Shown here one piece after another: positions 1 to 8,164 of a stretch of 64,000 nucleotides of DNA. The notes under the pieces were generated by a model, which was given only the letters and a program-made list of their open reading frames with translations, did not search any database and was not told where the DNA came from. The DNA is from CAZGHS01 sp964525495 (lineage in GTDB: Bacteria; Patescibacteriota; Microgenomatia; JALYQM01). Within the stretch, counting starts at the first letter, position 1, and every line of letters starts with the position of its first letter. Both the position numbers and the translations under genes were made by a program. The DNA is taken from assembly GCA_964525495.1 (NCBI GenBank), contig CAZGHS010000001.1, forward strand, positions 124,001-188,000, read 5' to 3'.

Positions 1-951
1 CACGCAATAGCGCGCGTAGTTATAACAATATCCGCAATTTATCTCGCCTGGCAGCTTTACGGCACCTTACTAATGATATTCGTATCAATCATGCTCGCCG
101 CCGCTTTCTATCCTATCGTTATGAAGCTAGCCGAGAAGCGGATTTCTATAACTCTTTCATCAATATTTGTAGTTCTTACGCTCATATTGCCGATCATAAT
201 TATTCTCTTCACGATTCTTCCTGGAATCGTTCAGCAATTCCCAGAAATAGTTAGAACAGTCGACAGAGCAGTCAAAGAATCCACCGTCCTTCCACCAACC
301 TTGCGCGATATTGACCTCACTCAATACGCACAAAATGCTGCAAGTTACGTAGTCCAATCAACATCAAAAATCACAAACTTCGTGGGAACGTTCTTTACGA
401 TTATATTCTTAACCCTATATTTCCTAATCGACTCCAAACGTCTTAATGAACTCATCCTTTCCATAATTCCAGAGGGCAGTCGCACCAAAGCAGAAAAGCT
501 CACGGAAGAGCTCACTAAAATTAACGGTCAATATATTCGAGGGAATCTTCTTATCTCACTAGTCTGCGGAATATCTATATTCATTGGACTATTACTTATC
601 GGCGTCCCTTATGCTGCTCCACTCGCTCTCTTTGCCGCCCTTGTTGATATGCTTCCACTGATCGGCGCAATCATCGGTGCGATCCCAGCTATCATCATCG
701 CGTTCGCAGTCAACCCCACAGCTGGAGTTCTGACACTCCTACTTTTCATCATCTATCAACAAATTGAAAACAATATTCTCTCACCTAATATCTATAACAA
801 AGCTCTTAACCTCTCTCCAGCACTTAGCTTCATTGCCGTACTGATAGGTGGATCAATAGCAGGTATAGTCGGCGCATTTATAGCTCTTCCGATTGCAGCA
901 AGCATTCCAACAATAGTTAAATATGTACAAAATTATGATGAGGTTAAGTAA
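1..951 (+). CDS. AI-2E family transporter (PerM/YdiK type), 5' end outside window
   Basis: The frame is open from the first base, so the gene begins upstream of the window; the ATG at 73 is internal. About 316 codons are visible. The protein is almost entirely hydrophobic, with an N-terminal pair of membrane segments, a more polar stretch (about residues 75-135 of the visible part) and a C-terminal block of several helices, which is the AI-2E transporter/DUF20 layout. The C-terminal region with QIENNILSP followed by a Gly/Ala-rich helix and a final ALPIAA-type helix is typical of the family. Members export or import small molecules or ions; the substrate here cannot be told. It converges on trhO and overlaps its 3' end by 19 bases. 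Confidence 0.85.
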   Translation, partial: HAIARVVITISAIYLAWQLYGTLLMIFVSIMLAAAFYPIVMKLAEKRISITLSSIFVVLTLILPIIIILFTILPGIVQQFPEIVRTVDRAVKESTVLPPTLRDIDLTQYAQNAASYVVQSTSKITNFVGTFFTIIFLTLYFLIDSKRLNELILSIIPEGSRTKAEKLTEELTKINGQYIRGNLLISLVCGISIFIGLLLIGVPYAAPLALFAALVDMLPLIGAIIGAIPAIIIAFAVNPTAGVLTLLLFIIYQQIENNILSPNIYNKALNLSPALSFIAVLIGGSIAGIVGAFIALPIAASIPTIVKYVQNYDEVK

Positions 952-1811
952 CGACTCTTCTGCCCACACTCCACACTACATCCACCCTGGAATTTAGTAT
1001 CACATGCTTCACAACACACGATCTGCTTATTGCACAACACATTGGAACAGTTAATCATCCGCGCGCTCTTTTCTTCACAATGCACACAAGTTGAAACAAG
1101 CACTTCCTTATCAGGAGAATTTACGTCCACGGCAATTCGTTTATCAAACACATAACACTTACCCTCCCAACCATCGTCTGGGAACTCGTTGCCGTACGTC
1201 ACAATTCCACCATGCAACTGTTTCACATCCTCGAAACCCATCTTCTTCATCAAAGCTGAAGCTTTCTCACACCGCACGCCACCAGTACAATACGTCACAA
1301 TCTTTTTCTGTTTCAAATGAGCCATCTCAACAAGCGCTTGTGGGAAATCACGGAAATTATGAATATCTGGTGTGATCGCATTACGAAATTTTCCTACCAT
1401 CGACTCATAATTGTTGCGCGCATCGACCAAATAATATTCCTCACCGCTGTGCATCAAAGCATTTAACTCTTCGGGACTAATATATTCAGCAGCTTCATCA
1501 GCACTCACAGTAGTACCTACACCCAACGTCACTATTTCTTCCCGTACCACGACACGCAATTTAGGAAACACCTGTTCCTCTGAGTCGCTCTCCTTGAACT
1601 CCATATCAGCGAATCGCACATCGGCACATATCTCGCGCTTATACTCTTCACATGCTTCCACACTCCCACAGACAGTACCATTCAATCCTTCTTCAGCAAG
1701 CAAAATACGTCCATGTAAGCCAAGACGTTCACAAAGCGCAAACTGACTATCCCGCAAAGCTTGCGGATTTTCAATTTTTACATATTTGTAATACAACAGT
1801 ACGCGAAACAT
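933..1811 (-). CDS. trhO: tRNA uridine(34) hydroxylase TrhO (YceA, rhodanese family)
   Basis: 292 residues from the ATG at 1811. TrhO family proteins hydroxylate uridine 34 of tRNA, the first step to 5-oxyacetyl/methoxy-uridine. The N-terminal domain (about 1-95) with RILLAEEGLNGT is family-specific; the rhodanese domain (about 105-195) carries the active-site loop CTGGVRC with the catalytic Cys at 175 and a second Cys at 181. The C-terminal about 50 residues hold many Cys in CxxC-like pairs, probably a zinc site. The start overlaps the stop of the upstream NUDIX gene as TAATG, with an AGGAGG ribosome site just before it, so the two are translationally coupled. An in-frame ATG at 1832 is less likely. 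Confidence 0.93.
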   Translation of the reverse strand: MFRVLLYYKYVKIENPQALRDSQFALCERLGLHGRILLAEEGLNGTVCGSVEACEEYKREICADVRFADMEFKESDSEEQVFPKLRVVVREEIVTLGVGTTVSADEAAEYISPEELNALMHSGEEYYLVDARNNYESMVGKFRNAITPDIHNFRDFPQALVEMAHLKQKKIVTYCTGGVRCEKASALMKKMGFEDVKQLHGGIVTYGNEFPDDGWEGKCYVFDKRIAVDVNSPDKEVLVSTCVHCEEKSARMINCSNVLCNKQIVCCEACDTKFQGGCSVECGQKSRYLTSS

Positions 1812-2368
1812 TATTTTCCTCCTAAATACCACAGAAGCGTTTCATACTCTTTCCACTGTGGTACTAGCCGATCATCACGTTCATAAATCATTCTTCCAAA
1901 GTCATTCTGTGTTACCAATTCCAAACCATTCATCTCCTGTGTATCAAACTTAAAATCAAACAGATTTACATCGCTCTTCCAAATATATACATCATGAAAC
2001 TCGTTATTGATATACTCAGGTATTTTTTTCGTTGAACCCTTAAAGCTCGTCTTATCCGTCATCAGAAACTCTAACTGGTCAACAGGAATCGTAAGCCCGA
2101 CCTCTTCCATAGCCTCTCTGACCACAGTCTCTTCAGCAGTCATACCAGCTGAAATATGTCCGATCACTGTCGCTTCCATCAGGTTCGGCTTAAGATAAAA
2201 ATCTGCAGATCGTTTTTGCAAAAATATATCACCGTAGGTATTCACGATCCACAAATGGACTGTCCTGTGCCAAAGACCCTCAGTATGCACTTCGATTCGA
2301 TTCTTAACAACACCGGTATTCTGACCGCGCTCATCCAAGACATCTAGCTGTTCAGTAGAACTATTCAT
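1811..2368 (-). CDS. NUDIX hydrolase, IPP-isomerase-like (YfcD type)
   Basis: 185 residues from the ATG at 2368; a TTG at 2374 is in frame but lies against the -10 box. The Nudix box lies at residues 70-92 and ends REAMEEVGL, but the first Glu of the GX5E element is Met76, leaving the REUXEEXGU metal-binding core intact. Flanking sequence (WHRTVHLWIVN, FLQKRS near the start) matches the isopentenyl-diphosphate isomerase-like Nudix branch, whose members hydrolyse unidentified diphosphates. A TATAAT box at 2375-2380 ends seven bases before the ATG, predicting a leaderless mRNA. First gene of a two-gene operon with trhO. Confidence 0.85.
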   Translation of the reverse strand: MNSSTEQLDVLDERGQNTGVVKNRIEVHTEGLWHRTVHLWIVNTYGDIFLQKRSADFYLKPNLMEATVIGHISAGMTAEETVVREAMEEVGLTIPVDQLEFLMTDKTSFKGSTKKIPEYINNEFHDVYIWKSDVNLFDFKFDTQEMNGLELVTQNDFGRMIYERDDRLVPQWKEYETLLWYLGGK

Positions 2369-2393
2369 CGCCAAATTATACTAAAAAAAGGGA

Positions 2394-2576
2394 TTATAAC
2401 GCCAGTAGCGCGCCAAGCAAGCTACCTACGACCGCTATACAGACAAAAAGCAGCACCAAAAACGCTGGAGAATCATAAAAAGACTCTTTTTGAGGATGCT
2501 GGATAATATGATCCTCCAAAGAATCAAGCGAGGATTGATTGACCTGAGGCTTCACATAATGTGTCTGAGTAGGCAT
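2394..2576 (-). CDS. small single-pass membrane protein, unknown
   Basis: 60 residues from the ATG at 2576: a polar N-terminus with a Gln/His-rich stretch and one strong C-terminal membrane segment (about residues 37-58) ending at the stop. No family recognised. The frame stays open upstream to 2801, but a consensus-like promoter (TTGACT, 17-base spacer, TACAGT) ends six bases before this ATG, which fixes the start and predicts a leaderless mRNA. The upstream extension (GDSVVIVGRILPG) looks vaguely protein-like, so a longer version cannot be wholly excluded. Confidence 0.6.
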   Translation of the reverse strand: MPTQTHYVKPQVNQSSLDSLEDHIIQHPQKESFYDSPAFLVLLFVCIAVVGSLLGALLAL

Positions 2577-2582
2577 ACACCT

Positions 2583-2611
2583 ACTGTAACCCGAGCAAAA
2601 ATATGAGTCAA
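2583..2611 (-). promoter_or_regulatory. sigma70-type promoter of the small membrane protein
   Basis: On the minus strand TTGACT (2611-2606), a 17-base spacer and TACAGT (2588-2583). Predicted transcription start falls on the A of the ATG at 2576. Confidence 0.7.
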
Positions 2612-2927
2612 TAATCACAAAAAGTACATCAAACTTGCTAACTTCTTTCACTCCAGGTAGAATCCTACCTACGATGACTACAGAATCACCAACATTCAGA
2701 CCTGGAGCACTCTGCAAATTTAGGGAGACATGCAGTAATTTGGGACATTGCCAGCTCGCAACAACTCTCAACCATGAAATAGTAACCGGTGCAAAAAGCA
2801 CGGTACAAAATGAGTTAAATAAAGAGTCGTGTAATCATGCGACCTTAATACTTGCAAGACATGCAGCACAGCGCCGTCTGAAAGAACCTATTGAGCAAAA
2901 TTCAAACCAAAATCTGCTTCGTTAAGG
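2612..2927. other. intergenic stretch without a recognised gene
   Basis: About 316 bases between the small membrane gene promoter and the pepF -10 box. Open frames on both strands are short and have no promoter or ribosome site of their own. A short inverted motif (CAGGTAGAATCCTACCTAC at 2653-2671) is present. I recognise no tRNA, tmRNA, RNase P or SRP RNA core; an unknown small RNA is possible. Confidence 0.4.
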
Positions 2928-2939
2928 TATAATAGACCT

Positions 2940-4715
2940 ATGAACATCAAAACCTCCTGGGATTTTTCCTCATACTATAACAGCGACTCCGATCCAAAGA
3001 TTGAAACAGACAAACAAGAGCTAATTAAGGAAACAGACAAGTTCGTCACTAAATGGCAAAATCGTACTGACTGGCTTGAAAATCCAAAAACTCTCAAAGA
3101 AGCTCTCGATGATTACGACGCATACAACGACCATTTCGGCACATATGGCAAACCAGGAATATATTTTCACCTCCGCACTCAGCAGGATTCAATCGATACA
3201 AATCTCAAAGCAAAAGAAAACCAGATCACAGAGCTCGCACACAAACTTGGAAACGATACACAATTCTTTACGCTTCGATTAGCTAAAATTCCAACAACGA
3301 AGCAGCAAGAATTTCTGCAGTCACCTGAGCTTGCACTATACAAACATTTTCTTGAAAAACTCTTTGACGTAGCCAAATACACATTGTCCGAAGCTGAAGA
3401 AAAAATTCTGACTCTCAAATCAGCACCTGCTCATTCCAATTGGGTACGCATGACTTCAACGTTCATATCAAAAGAGGAAGGCGAAGTCCTTCTCGAAGAC
3501 GGCAACAAGGAAACAAAATCATTTGAAGAAATCCTCACCCTGGCATCGATGTCTTTAAACAAAGAAGTCCGTGATATTGCAACCAGTCAGTTCAATCACA
3601 TTCTCCAAAAACACGCTGATGTTGCTGTAGAGGAAATGAACTCCATACTCCAAGATAAAAAAATTAACGACGAGCTTCGCGGAGCAGATCGTCCAGATAC
3701 TATGCGCTTAGTTTCTGAAGACATCTCACCTGAAATAGTCGACACGCTTATCCAAGCAGTTTCAGAAAACAACCAAATCGCTCATGAGTTTTATCAGCTC
3801 AAAGCGAAACTTATGGGAGTCGACAAACTTGCATACAACGAACGGAACGTTCCATACGGTGACGTAGATAAAAAATATACTTTTGAAGAATCAGTCGAAC
3901 TTGTCCACAAAGTACTCCACAATCTCGATCCTGAATTTGCAGAAATTTTTACGCGCATGATCGAAAACGGCCAAGTCGATGCATTCCCTAAAAAAGGCAA
4001 ACGCGGCGGCGCGTTCTGTGCATATTACGGACCATCCACTCCAACCTTTGTGTTCCTCAACCATACAGAACAATTATCTGACGTGCTCACCATCGCACAC
4101 GAATTCGGTCACGCCATCAACGGCGAACTCATGAAACAAAAAGAAAATTCACTCAACTACGACACGCCAATGGGTACAGCCGAGGTAGCAAGCACATTCA
4201 TGGAAGACTTTGTGCTCGAAGAACTACTCAAAGAAGCCGACCCAGAACTCAAAAAGTCACTTCTCGTCATGAAGCTCAACGACGATATTTCCACCATTTT
4301 CCGTCAAATAGGTTGCTATAGGTTTGAACAAGAACTCCACAAACAATTTAGAGAAAAAGGATATTTATCCAAAGATGAAATTGGTCAGATCTTCCAAAAA
4401 CATATGACCGAATACATGGGTCCAGCTGTCGATCAACCAGATTGGGCACAGTATTGGTGGGTATATTGGTCACACATCCGTTCATTCTTCTATGTGTATT
4501 CCTACGCCGGTGGGTTACTTATCTCAAAATCGCTTCAAAACAGCGTCCGCAAAGACAAAGCATTCATAAAAAACGTTAAGGAATTCCTCAAAACAGGTAG
4601 TTCCGAATCGCCTCAAGAAATCTTTAGTAAAATGGGCGTCGATATAACGGACAAAAAATTCTGGCTACAAGGAATTGAAGAAATAAAAAGTTTATTAGAG
4701 GAGGTGAAAAAATAA
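2940..4715 (+). CDS. pepF: oligoendopeptidase F (M3B metallopeptidase)
   Basis: 591 residues, the usual length. Cytoplasmic zinc endopeptidase that cleaves short peptides. The zinc motif HEFGH is at residues 387-391 with the third ligand expected in the following TAEVAST region; the upstream FCAYYGPSTPTFVFLN segment and the C-terminal YSYAGGLL are typical of PepF. A TATAAT box at 2928-2933 ends seven bases before the ATG, so the mRNA should be leaderless. A GAGGAGG motif inside its last codons serves the next small gene. Confidence 0.95.
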   Translation: MNIKTSWDFSSYYNSDSDPKIETDKQELIKETDKFVTKWQNRTDWLENPKTLKEALDDYDAYNDHFGTYGKPGIYFHLRTQQDSIDTNLKAKENQITELAHKLGNDTQFFTLRLAKIPTTKQQEFLQSPELALYKHFLEKLFDVAKYTLSEAEEKILTLKSAPAHSNWVRMTSTFISKEEGEVLLEDGNKETKSFEEILTLASMSLNKEVRDIATSQFNHILQKHADVAVEEMNSILQDKKINDELRGADRPDTMRLVSEDISPEIVDTLIQAVSENNQIAHEFYQLKAKLMGVDKLAYNERNVPYGDVDKKYTFEESVELVHKVLHNLDPEFAEIFTRMIENGQVDAFPKKGKRGGAFCAYYGPSTPTFVFLNHTEQLSDVLTIAHEFGHAINGELMKQKENSLNYDTPMGTAEVASTFMEDFVLEELLKEADPELKKSLLVMKLNDDISTIFRQIGCYRFEQELHKQFREKGYLSKDEIGQIFQKHMTEYMGPAVDQPDWAQYWWVYWSHIRSFFYVYSYAGGLLISKSLQNSVRKDKAFIKNVKEFLKTGSSESPQEIFSKMGVDITDKKFWLQGIEEIKSLLEEVKK

Positions 4716-4716
4716 G

Positions 4717-4908
4717 ATGCCGCGCATTGAACGAGATCCCAGAACCCTACGAATAGAGCTTCAGCTTATGTATACGCTTAGAGTATGCAAATACCAAAAC
4801 CCTGAAGCGCCACTCTCACCAGTTGAGAAAAGAAGAATAAAAAAGACGGCAAGAGACGTTATTAGAGAATTAAACAAAAACGCGAAAACTACAAAACCGA
4901 ATCAATAA
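4717..4908 (+). CDS. small basic protein, unknown
   Basis: 63 residues, rich in Arg and Lys, predicted helical, no membrane segment or recognised motif. Starts one base after the pepF stop and uses the GAGGAGG in the pepF tail, so it is probably co-translated with pepF. Its last 20 bases overlap the 3' end of convergent mnmA. Confidence 0.55.
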   Translation: MPRIERDPRTLRIELQLMYTLRVCKYQNPEAPLSPVEKRRIKKTARDVIRELNKNAKTTKPNQ

Positions 4909-6037
4909 CTCCACCACCAAGTAAAACCCTATCCTTATACATCACAGCACTCTGCCCTGGAGTTATCCCTCGCTGTGGAGTTTTCAACTTCACGACATAC
5001 GTCCCATCGCGATTCTCGATTACCGCTGGATTAAAACCACCCATATGTCGCAATCGCACATCACACTCCGCGCCATCATCAATCACATCAGCAAACGTAT
5101 GAGAATGAACCGTGAATTCTGCCCGCTCAGTCTCCCCACCCTTTCCCACAATCAATTGGTTCTTCTCTTTAATAAAACCAATTACGTAATACGGAACAAT
5201 TTTATTCGTAGTAAAACCACGTCGCTGTCCGATTGAATAGAACGGCAACCCTTCATGCTTGCCTATCACCTCACCAGTAGTATCGACCACTTCTCCCGGG
5301 TTCACATACTCAGGCATATGTCGCATCAAAAAATCTCGGTAATTATCTCCCGGTATAAAACAGATATCAAAACTCTCTTTGGAAGTAGCTACCGGCAAAT
5401 TCCAATCGACAGCCAGTTTTCGCACATCATCCTTCACCATCTCACCTAGAGGAAATACTAAATGAACCAAGTCTTCTTGCTTCATCGTATATAAGAAATA
5501 CGACTGATCCTTCTTCTCATCATCACCCATCATCAAAAACATCGGGTCGTGCTCTGGATATTTCTCCAATATTTCTCGTCGCTTCTCCATATCATCAAAC
5601 TTCACTGAATTATATTGCTCGCCATTTTTCTCAACCAGCTTAATATAATGCCCAGTCGCAAGCATATCAAAACCCAAACCTTGCACATATTTCACCAATC
5701 GTCCAGTCTTAATTTTTCGATTACATACCACACAAGGATTCGGCGTGCGCAGTTCCTTAAACTCCTTCAAGAAATACTCCACCACAGTCTCTTTAAAGAT
5801 ATCTTCAAAATTAAAGGTATAAAAAGGGATTCCAAGCATGTCACATGTCTTGCGAGCAGCCATCAAACTCTCAGTAGAGCAGCACTTATTCTCACGGCCC
5901 ATCGACGGGTCATACTCTGCCCAAAAATGCAGATGCACCCCAGCCACATCATACCCAGCATCCACAAGAAGCTTGGCCGATACGCCAGAATCGACCCCAC
6001 CAGACATCCCCACTGCAACCTTTAATTTTTTATTCAT
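4889..6037 (-). CDS. mnmA: tRNA-specific 2-thiouridylase MnmA
   Basis: 382 residues from the ATG at 6037. Adds sulfur to U34 of tRNA Lys/Glu/Gln using ATP and a sulfur relay. PP-loop SGGVDSG at residues 12-18; the two catalytic cysteines are Cys102 (NPCVVCN) and Cys226 (FDICFIPG), in the expected contexts. GHYIKL and GQRRGF motifs are also present. An in-frame ATG at 6046 overlaps the -10 box (TATAAT at 6045-6050), so the second ATG, 8 bases from that box, is the better start and the mRNA is near leaderless. Confidence 0.95.
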   Translation of the reverse strand: MNKKLKVAVGMSGGVDSGVSAKLLVDAGYDVAGVHLHFWAEYDPSMGRENKCCSTESLMAARKTCDMLGIPFYTFNFEDIFKETVVEYFLKEFKELRTPNPCVVCNRKIKTGRLVKYVQGLGFDMLATGHYIKLVEKNGEQYNSVKFDDMEKRREILEKYPEHDPMFLMMGDDEKKDQSYFLYTMKQEDLVHLVFPLGEMVKDDVRKLAVDWNLPVATSKESFDICFIPGDNYRDFLMRHMPEYVNPGEVVDTTGEVIGKHEGLPFYSIGQRRGFTTNKIVPYYVIGFIKEKNQLIVGKGGETERAEFTVHSHTFADVIDDGAECDVRLRHMGGFNPAVIENRDGTYVVKLKTPQRGITPGQSAVMYKDRVLLGGGVIDSVL

Positions 6038-6079
6038 GGAATACATTATACCAAACGGCTATAATAAGCCAAAAACGAA

Positions 6080-7099
6080 CTAGCTACTCCACCCATTCGG
6101 ATGCTTTTTGTACCAAGTTTCAAGAGCTCGCACACTATCTTCAAGCGATCGTGAAGCCTTCCACCCAAGCTTAGAAGAAACTTTGGTAGTATCAGCAACA
6201 ATCTTCTCAGACTCACCTTTTCGGGCTTCACCCTGTTTCAGATCAAACGACACACCAGTTATTTTCTGTACTGCTTTCACAATATCCAAAACCGAGCTCC
6301 CTACTCCAGTTCCCAGATTAAATAAATCGCTCTCCCCACCATTACTCAAATACTTCAGAGCAGCCATATGCGCGCCAGCCAAATCAACTACATTAATATA
6401 ATCGCGAATCGGCGTTCCATCAGGCGTATTCACCTTTCCGCACGTCAATTCAAAAGGTTGCAAGCCCAGCGCACCCCGCACCGCATTCTGCACCAACAAA
6501 GAGGACGGTCGCTTCGAATCGCCAAGCTCACCACTCTCAAGCGCCCCACACACATTAAAGTAGCGCAAAATTGTGTAAGAAATACCAAACAATTTACCAT
6601 ACCAATGGATTACTTGTTCAGCAATCAACTTTGACTCACCATACGGACTCTCGGGATGAGTCGGATGCTTTTCATCAACTGGCATGTATTCTGGACTTCC
6701 GTACAAAGCACACGTCGAAGAGAACACAAACCGCTTTACTCCTCGGTCCTTCATTATTTCAAGCAAATTCAGAGAGCATAAAACATTGTTAGTAAAATAT
6801 TTATAGGGATTTTCAACAGATTCATTCACACTGCACGAAGCAGCAAAATGCATTACAGCACTAATACCAGATTCCTTCTCAAATACCTCCACAACCCGAA
6901 TCTTATCAGTCAAATCCACATCATAATATCGAAATTTCTCTTTTCCAAATACGCTCTCTAGATATGCTAAAGGCTCTTTATATCCTGTCGAGAAATTATC
7001 TATTCCAACAACTTCATAACCATTTTCAAGCAAGACATGCGCTGCATGAGAACCAATATACCCACCTGCCCCTGTTAGCAATATTTTTTCACTATTCAT
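6080..7099 (-). CDS. galE: UDP-glucose 4-epimerase
   Basis: 339 residues, short-chain dehydrogenase fold. NAD motif GAGGYIG at residues 10-16; catalytic Ser/Thr near 128-129 (FSSTCALYG), Tyr153 and Lys157 (YGESK). FNVCGA and the C-terminal GWK.. segment match GalE. Interconverts UDP-glucose and UDP-galactose for surface glycans. The -10 candidate TATGAT lies 8 bases before the ATG. The 51-residue ORF next upstream ends 28 bases before the ATG. Confidence 0.93.
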   Translation of the reverse strand: MNSEKILLTGAGGYIGSHAAHVLLENGYEVVGIDNFSTGYKEPLAYLESVFGKEKFRYYDVDLTDKIRVVEVFEKESGISAVMHFAASCSVNESVENPYKYFTNNVLCSLNLLEIMKDRGVKRFVFSSTCALYGSPEYMPVDEKHPTHPESPYGESKLIAEQVIHWYGKLFGISYTILRYFNVCGALESGELGDSKRPSSLLVQNAVRGALGLQPFELTCGKVNTPDGTPIRDYINVVDLAGAHMAALKYLSNGGESDLFNLGTGVGSSVLDIVKAVQKITGVSFDLKQGEARKGESEKIVADTTKVSSKLGWKASRSLEDSVRALETWYKKHPNGWSS

Positions 7100-7126
7100 A
7101 ACTATGAATCATATCACAAGAACAAG

Positions 7127-7282
7127 CTAGTTTTTAGACTCTCTTCGAGGCTCCTCCTGGATCGGCTCCAAAAAAAGAAATGAGTGAGAGGGCTGATCTA
7201 AACCAGCGCCTTTTGTCTCCTCCTGCATATCAGCTATGATTTCCGCAATCTCTCGATCGCCATGAACGTCATCATTGTGCAT
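7127..7282 (-). CDS. small acidic ORF, unknown
   Basis: 51 codons plus TAG. The ATG at 7282 is preceded by a purine-rich GGGAGGAG ribosome site about 9-11 bases upstream. The product is acidic in the first half (MHNDDVHGDREIAEIIADMQ) and Glu/Arg-rich at the end; no family recognised. It lies between the sod terminator and galE and could be co-transcribed with galE. Confidence 0.5.
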   Translation of the reverse strand: MHNDDVHGDREIAEIIADMQEETKGAGLDQPSHSFLFLEPIQEEPRRESKN

Positions 7283-7309
7283 AATAATAGGCTCCTCCCT
7301 GAATAAGAC

Positions 7310-7334
7310 AAAAAAAGAGCGACCTCTCAGTCGC
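7310..7334 (-). terminator. intrinsic terminator after sod
   Basis: On the minus strand GCGAC, a six-base loop and GTCGC, followed by TC and seven T (A-run 7310-7316 on +). Ends the sod transcript 39 bases after its stop. Confidence 0.8.
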
Positions 7335-7372
7335 CCTGCTTATTCAATTCAAGTATAATAAAAAATCTCGCT

Positions 7373-8050
7373 TTAATGACCACAATTGCCTCCACAGCCA
7401 CAACCTTCACCTCCACACGCACAGCCTTCTTCAGTTTCATCACACCCACATCCAACAACAATTTCCCAATTCTCTTCTACCTTTTTCCAATCCAAATTCT
7501 TCAAAAATGCTTCAATATACTTTGCGCGAGCTGCACCATGATCAATAAAATAAGCATGCTCATATGTATCTAAAGCCAAAACAGGAGTCGCGTTCCATAC
7601 AGGGAATGTATTCTGCGCATCGCCCAGATAGTTAAACAAATATCCATAATCATGATCATACGCAAGCCATACCCAGCCTCGCGCACCAATAGCAGTCGCT
7701 TTCAAATCCTTTTCCCAGTTCTCAAATGAACCAAAGTCTTTAACAATCTGGTCCAACAGTCCACCTTCTGGTCGACCACCAGCTCCACCTAAATGACTGA
7801 AATAAATCTCATGATTCTTAACGCCGCCGATTGCAAACGTAAGCTCCATTTTCAATTCACGGATCAACGAATAAACCTGATTTGCAGCTGCATAATCCTC
7901 ATCTGTCAAAGCCTTCAATTTCTGAGTTATCTCATTATATTTCTTTACATAGCCTTCATACAGTTTGTAATGTTCGGTCATAGTCTTTTCGCTAATACCG
8001 TCCATTTTCAAACTTTCTTCGCGCAATTTCATTGGTTCCAGCGTTTTCAT
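7373..8050 (-). CDS. sod: Fe/Mn superoxide dismutase with Cys-rich C-terminal tail
   Basis: 225 residues from the ATG at 8050, which has AGGAG five bases before it; the longer open frame upstream crosses the promoter. Metal ligands are His27 (EHYKLYEGY), His80 (NHEIYFSHL), Asp161 and His165 (DTYEHAY). It converts superoxide to peroxide and oxygen; no signal peptide, so cytoplasmic. The usual DVWEHAY is DTYEHAY here. Unusual: after the normal end (about residue 199) comes a 25-residue Gly/Cys tail with seven Cys at 201, 203, 210, 212, 217, 219 and 223 and a final His, arranged in CxC pairs, likely a metal-binding appendix. The leader contains a perfect palindrome (8072-8096). Confidence 0.92.
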   Translation of the reverse strand: MKTLEPMKLREESLKMDGISEKTMTEHYKLYEGYVKKYNEITQKLKALTDEDYAAANQVYSLIRELKMELTFAIGGVKNHEIYFSHLGGAGGRPEGGLLDQIVKDFGSFENWEKDLKATAIGARGWVWLAYDHDYGYLFNYLGDAQNTFPVWNATPVLALDTYEHAYFIDHGAARAKYIEAFLKNLDWKKVEENWEIVVGCGCDETEEGCACGGEGCGCGGNCGH

Positions 8051-8071
8051 AAATGCTCCTCCAGTAACAAC

Positions 8072-8096
8072 ATTTGTTATTATCATAATAACAAAT
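8072..8096. promoter_or_regulatory. perfect palindrome, Fur/PerR-like operator between sod and surface-protein gene
   Basis: Twelve-base arms (ATTTGTTATTAT and its complement) around a central C. The core TTATTAT-C-ATAATAA is a 7-1-7 repeat as bound by Fur-family regulators. It sits 22 bases before the sod ATG, and TATTAT/TATGAT -10 candidates for sod lie inside it, so binding would block sod transcription. The divergent gene promoter begins 33 bases away. The regulator family is inferred from the pattern only. Confidence 0.6.
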
Positions 8097-8128
8097 TTGA
8101 CGGCAAACTTGCAACAAGGGCTGTCGTA

Positions 8129-8157
8129 TTGAACAATGTGAAGAAAAAACTTATAGT
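8129..8157 (+). promoter_or_regulatory. promoter of the giant surface protein
   Basis: TTGAAC (8129-8134), 17-base spacer, TATAGT (8152-8157); predicted start of transcription within one base of the ATG at 8165. Confidence 0.65.
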
Positions 8158-8164
8158 AGATACA

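Noticed and set aside
2635..2925. 96-codon + strand ORF before pepF
   Set aside because: No promoter or ribosome site, low-quality composition, and it ends just before the pepF -10 box; probably chance.
5615..6025. 136-codon ORF antisense to mnmA
   Set aside because: Shadow of mnmA, which shows every catalytic motif.
7793..8164. Upstream extension of the giant surface protein frame to 7793
   Set aside because: It runs antisense through the well-supported sod gene and across the promoter; the promoter places the mRNA start at 8164-8165.
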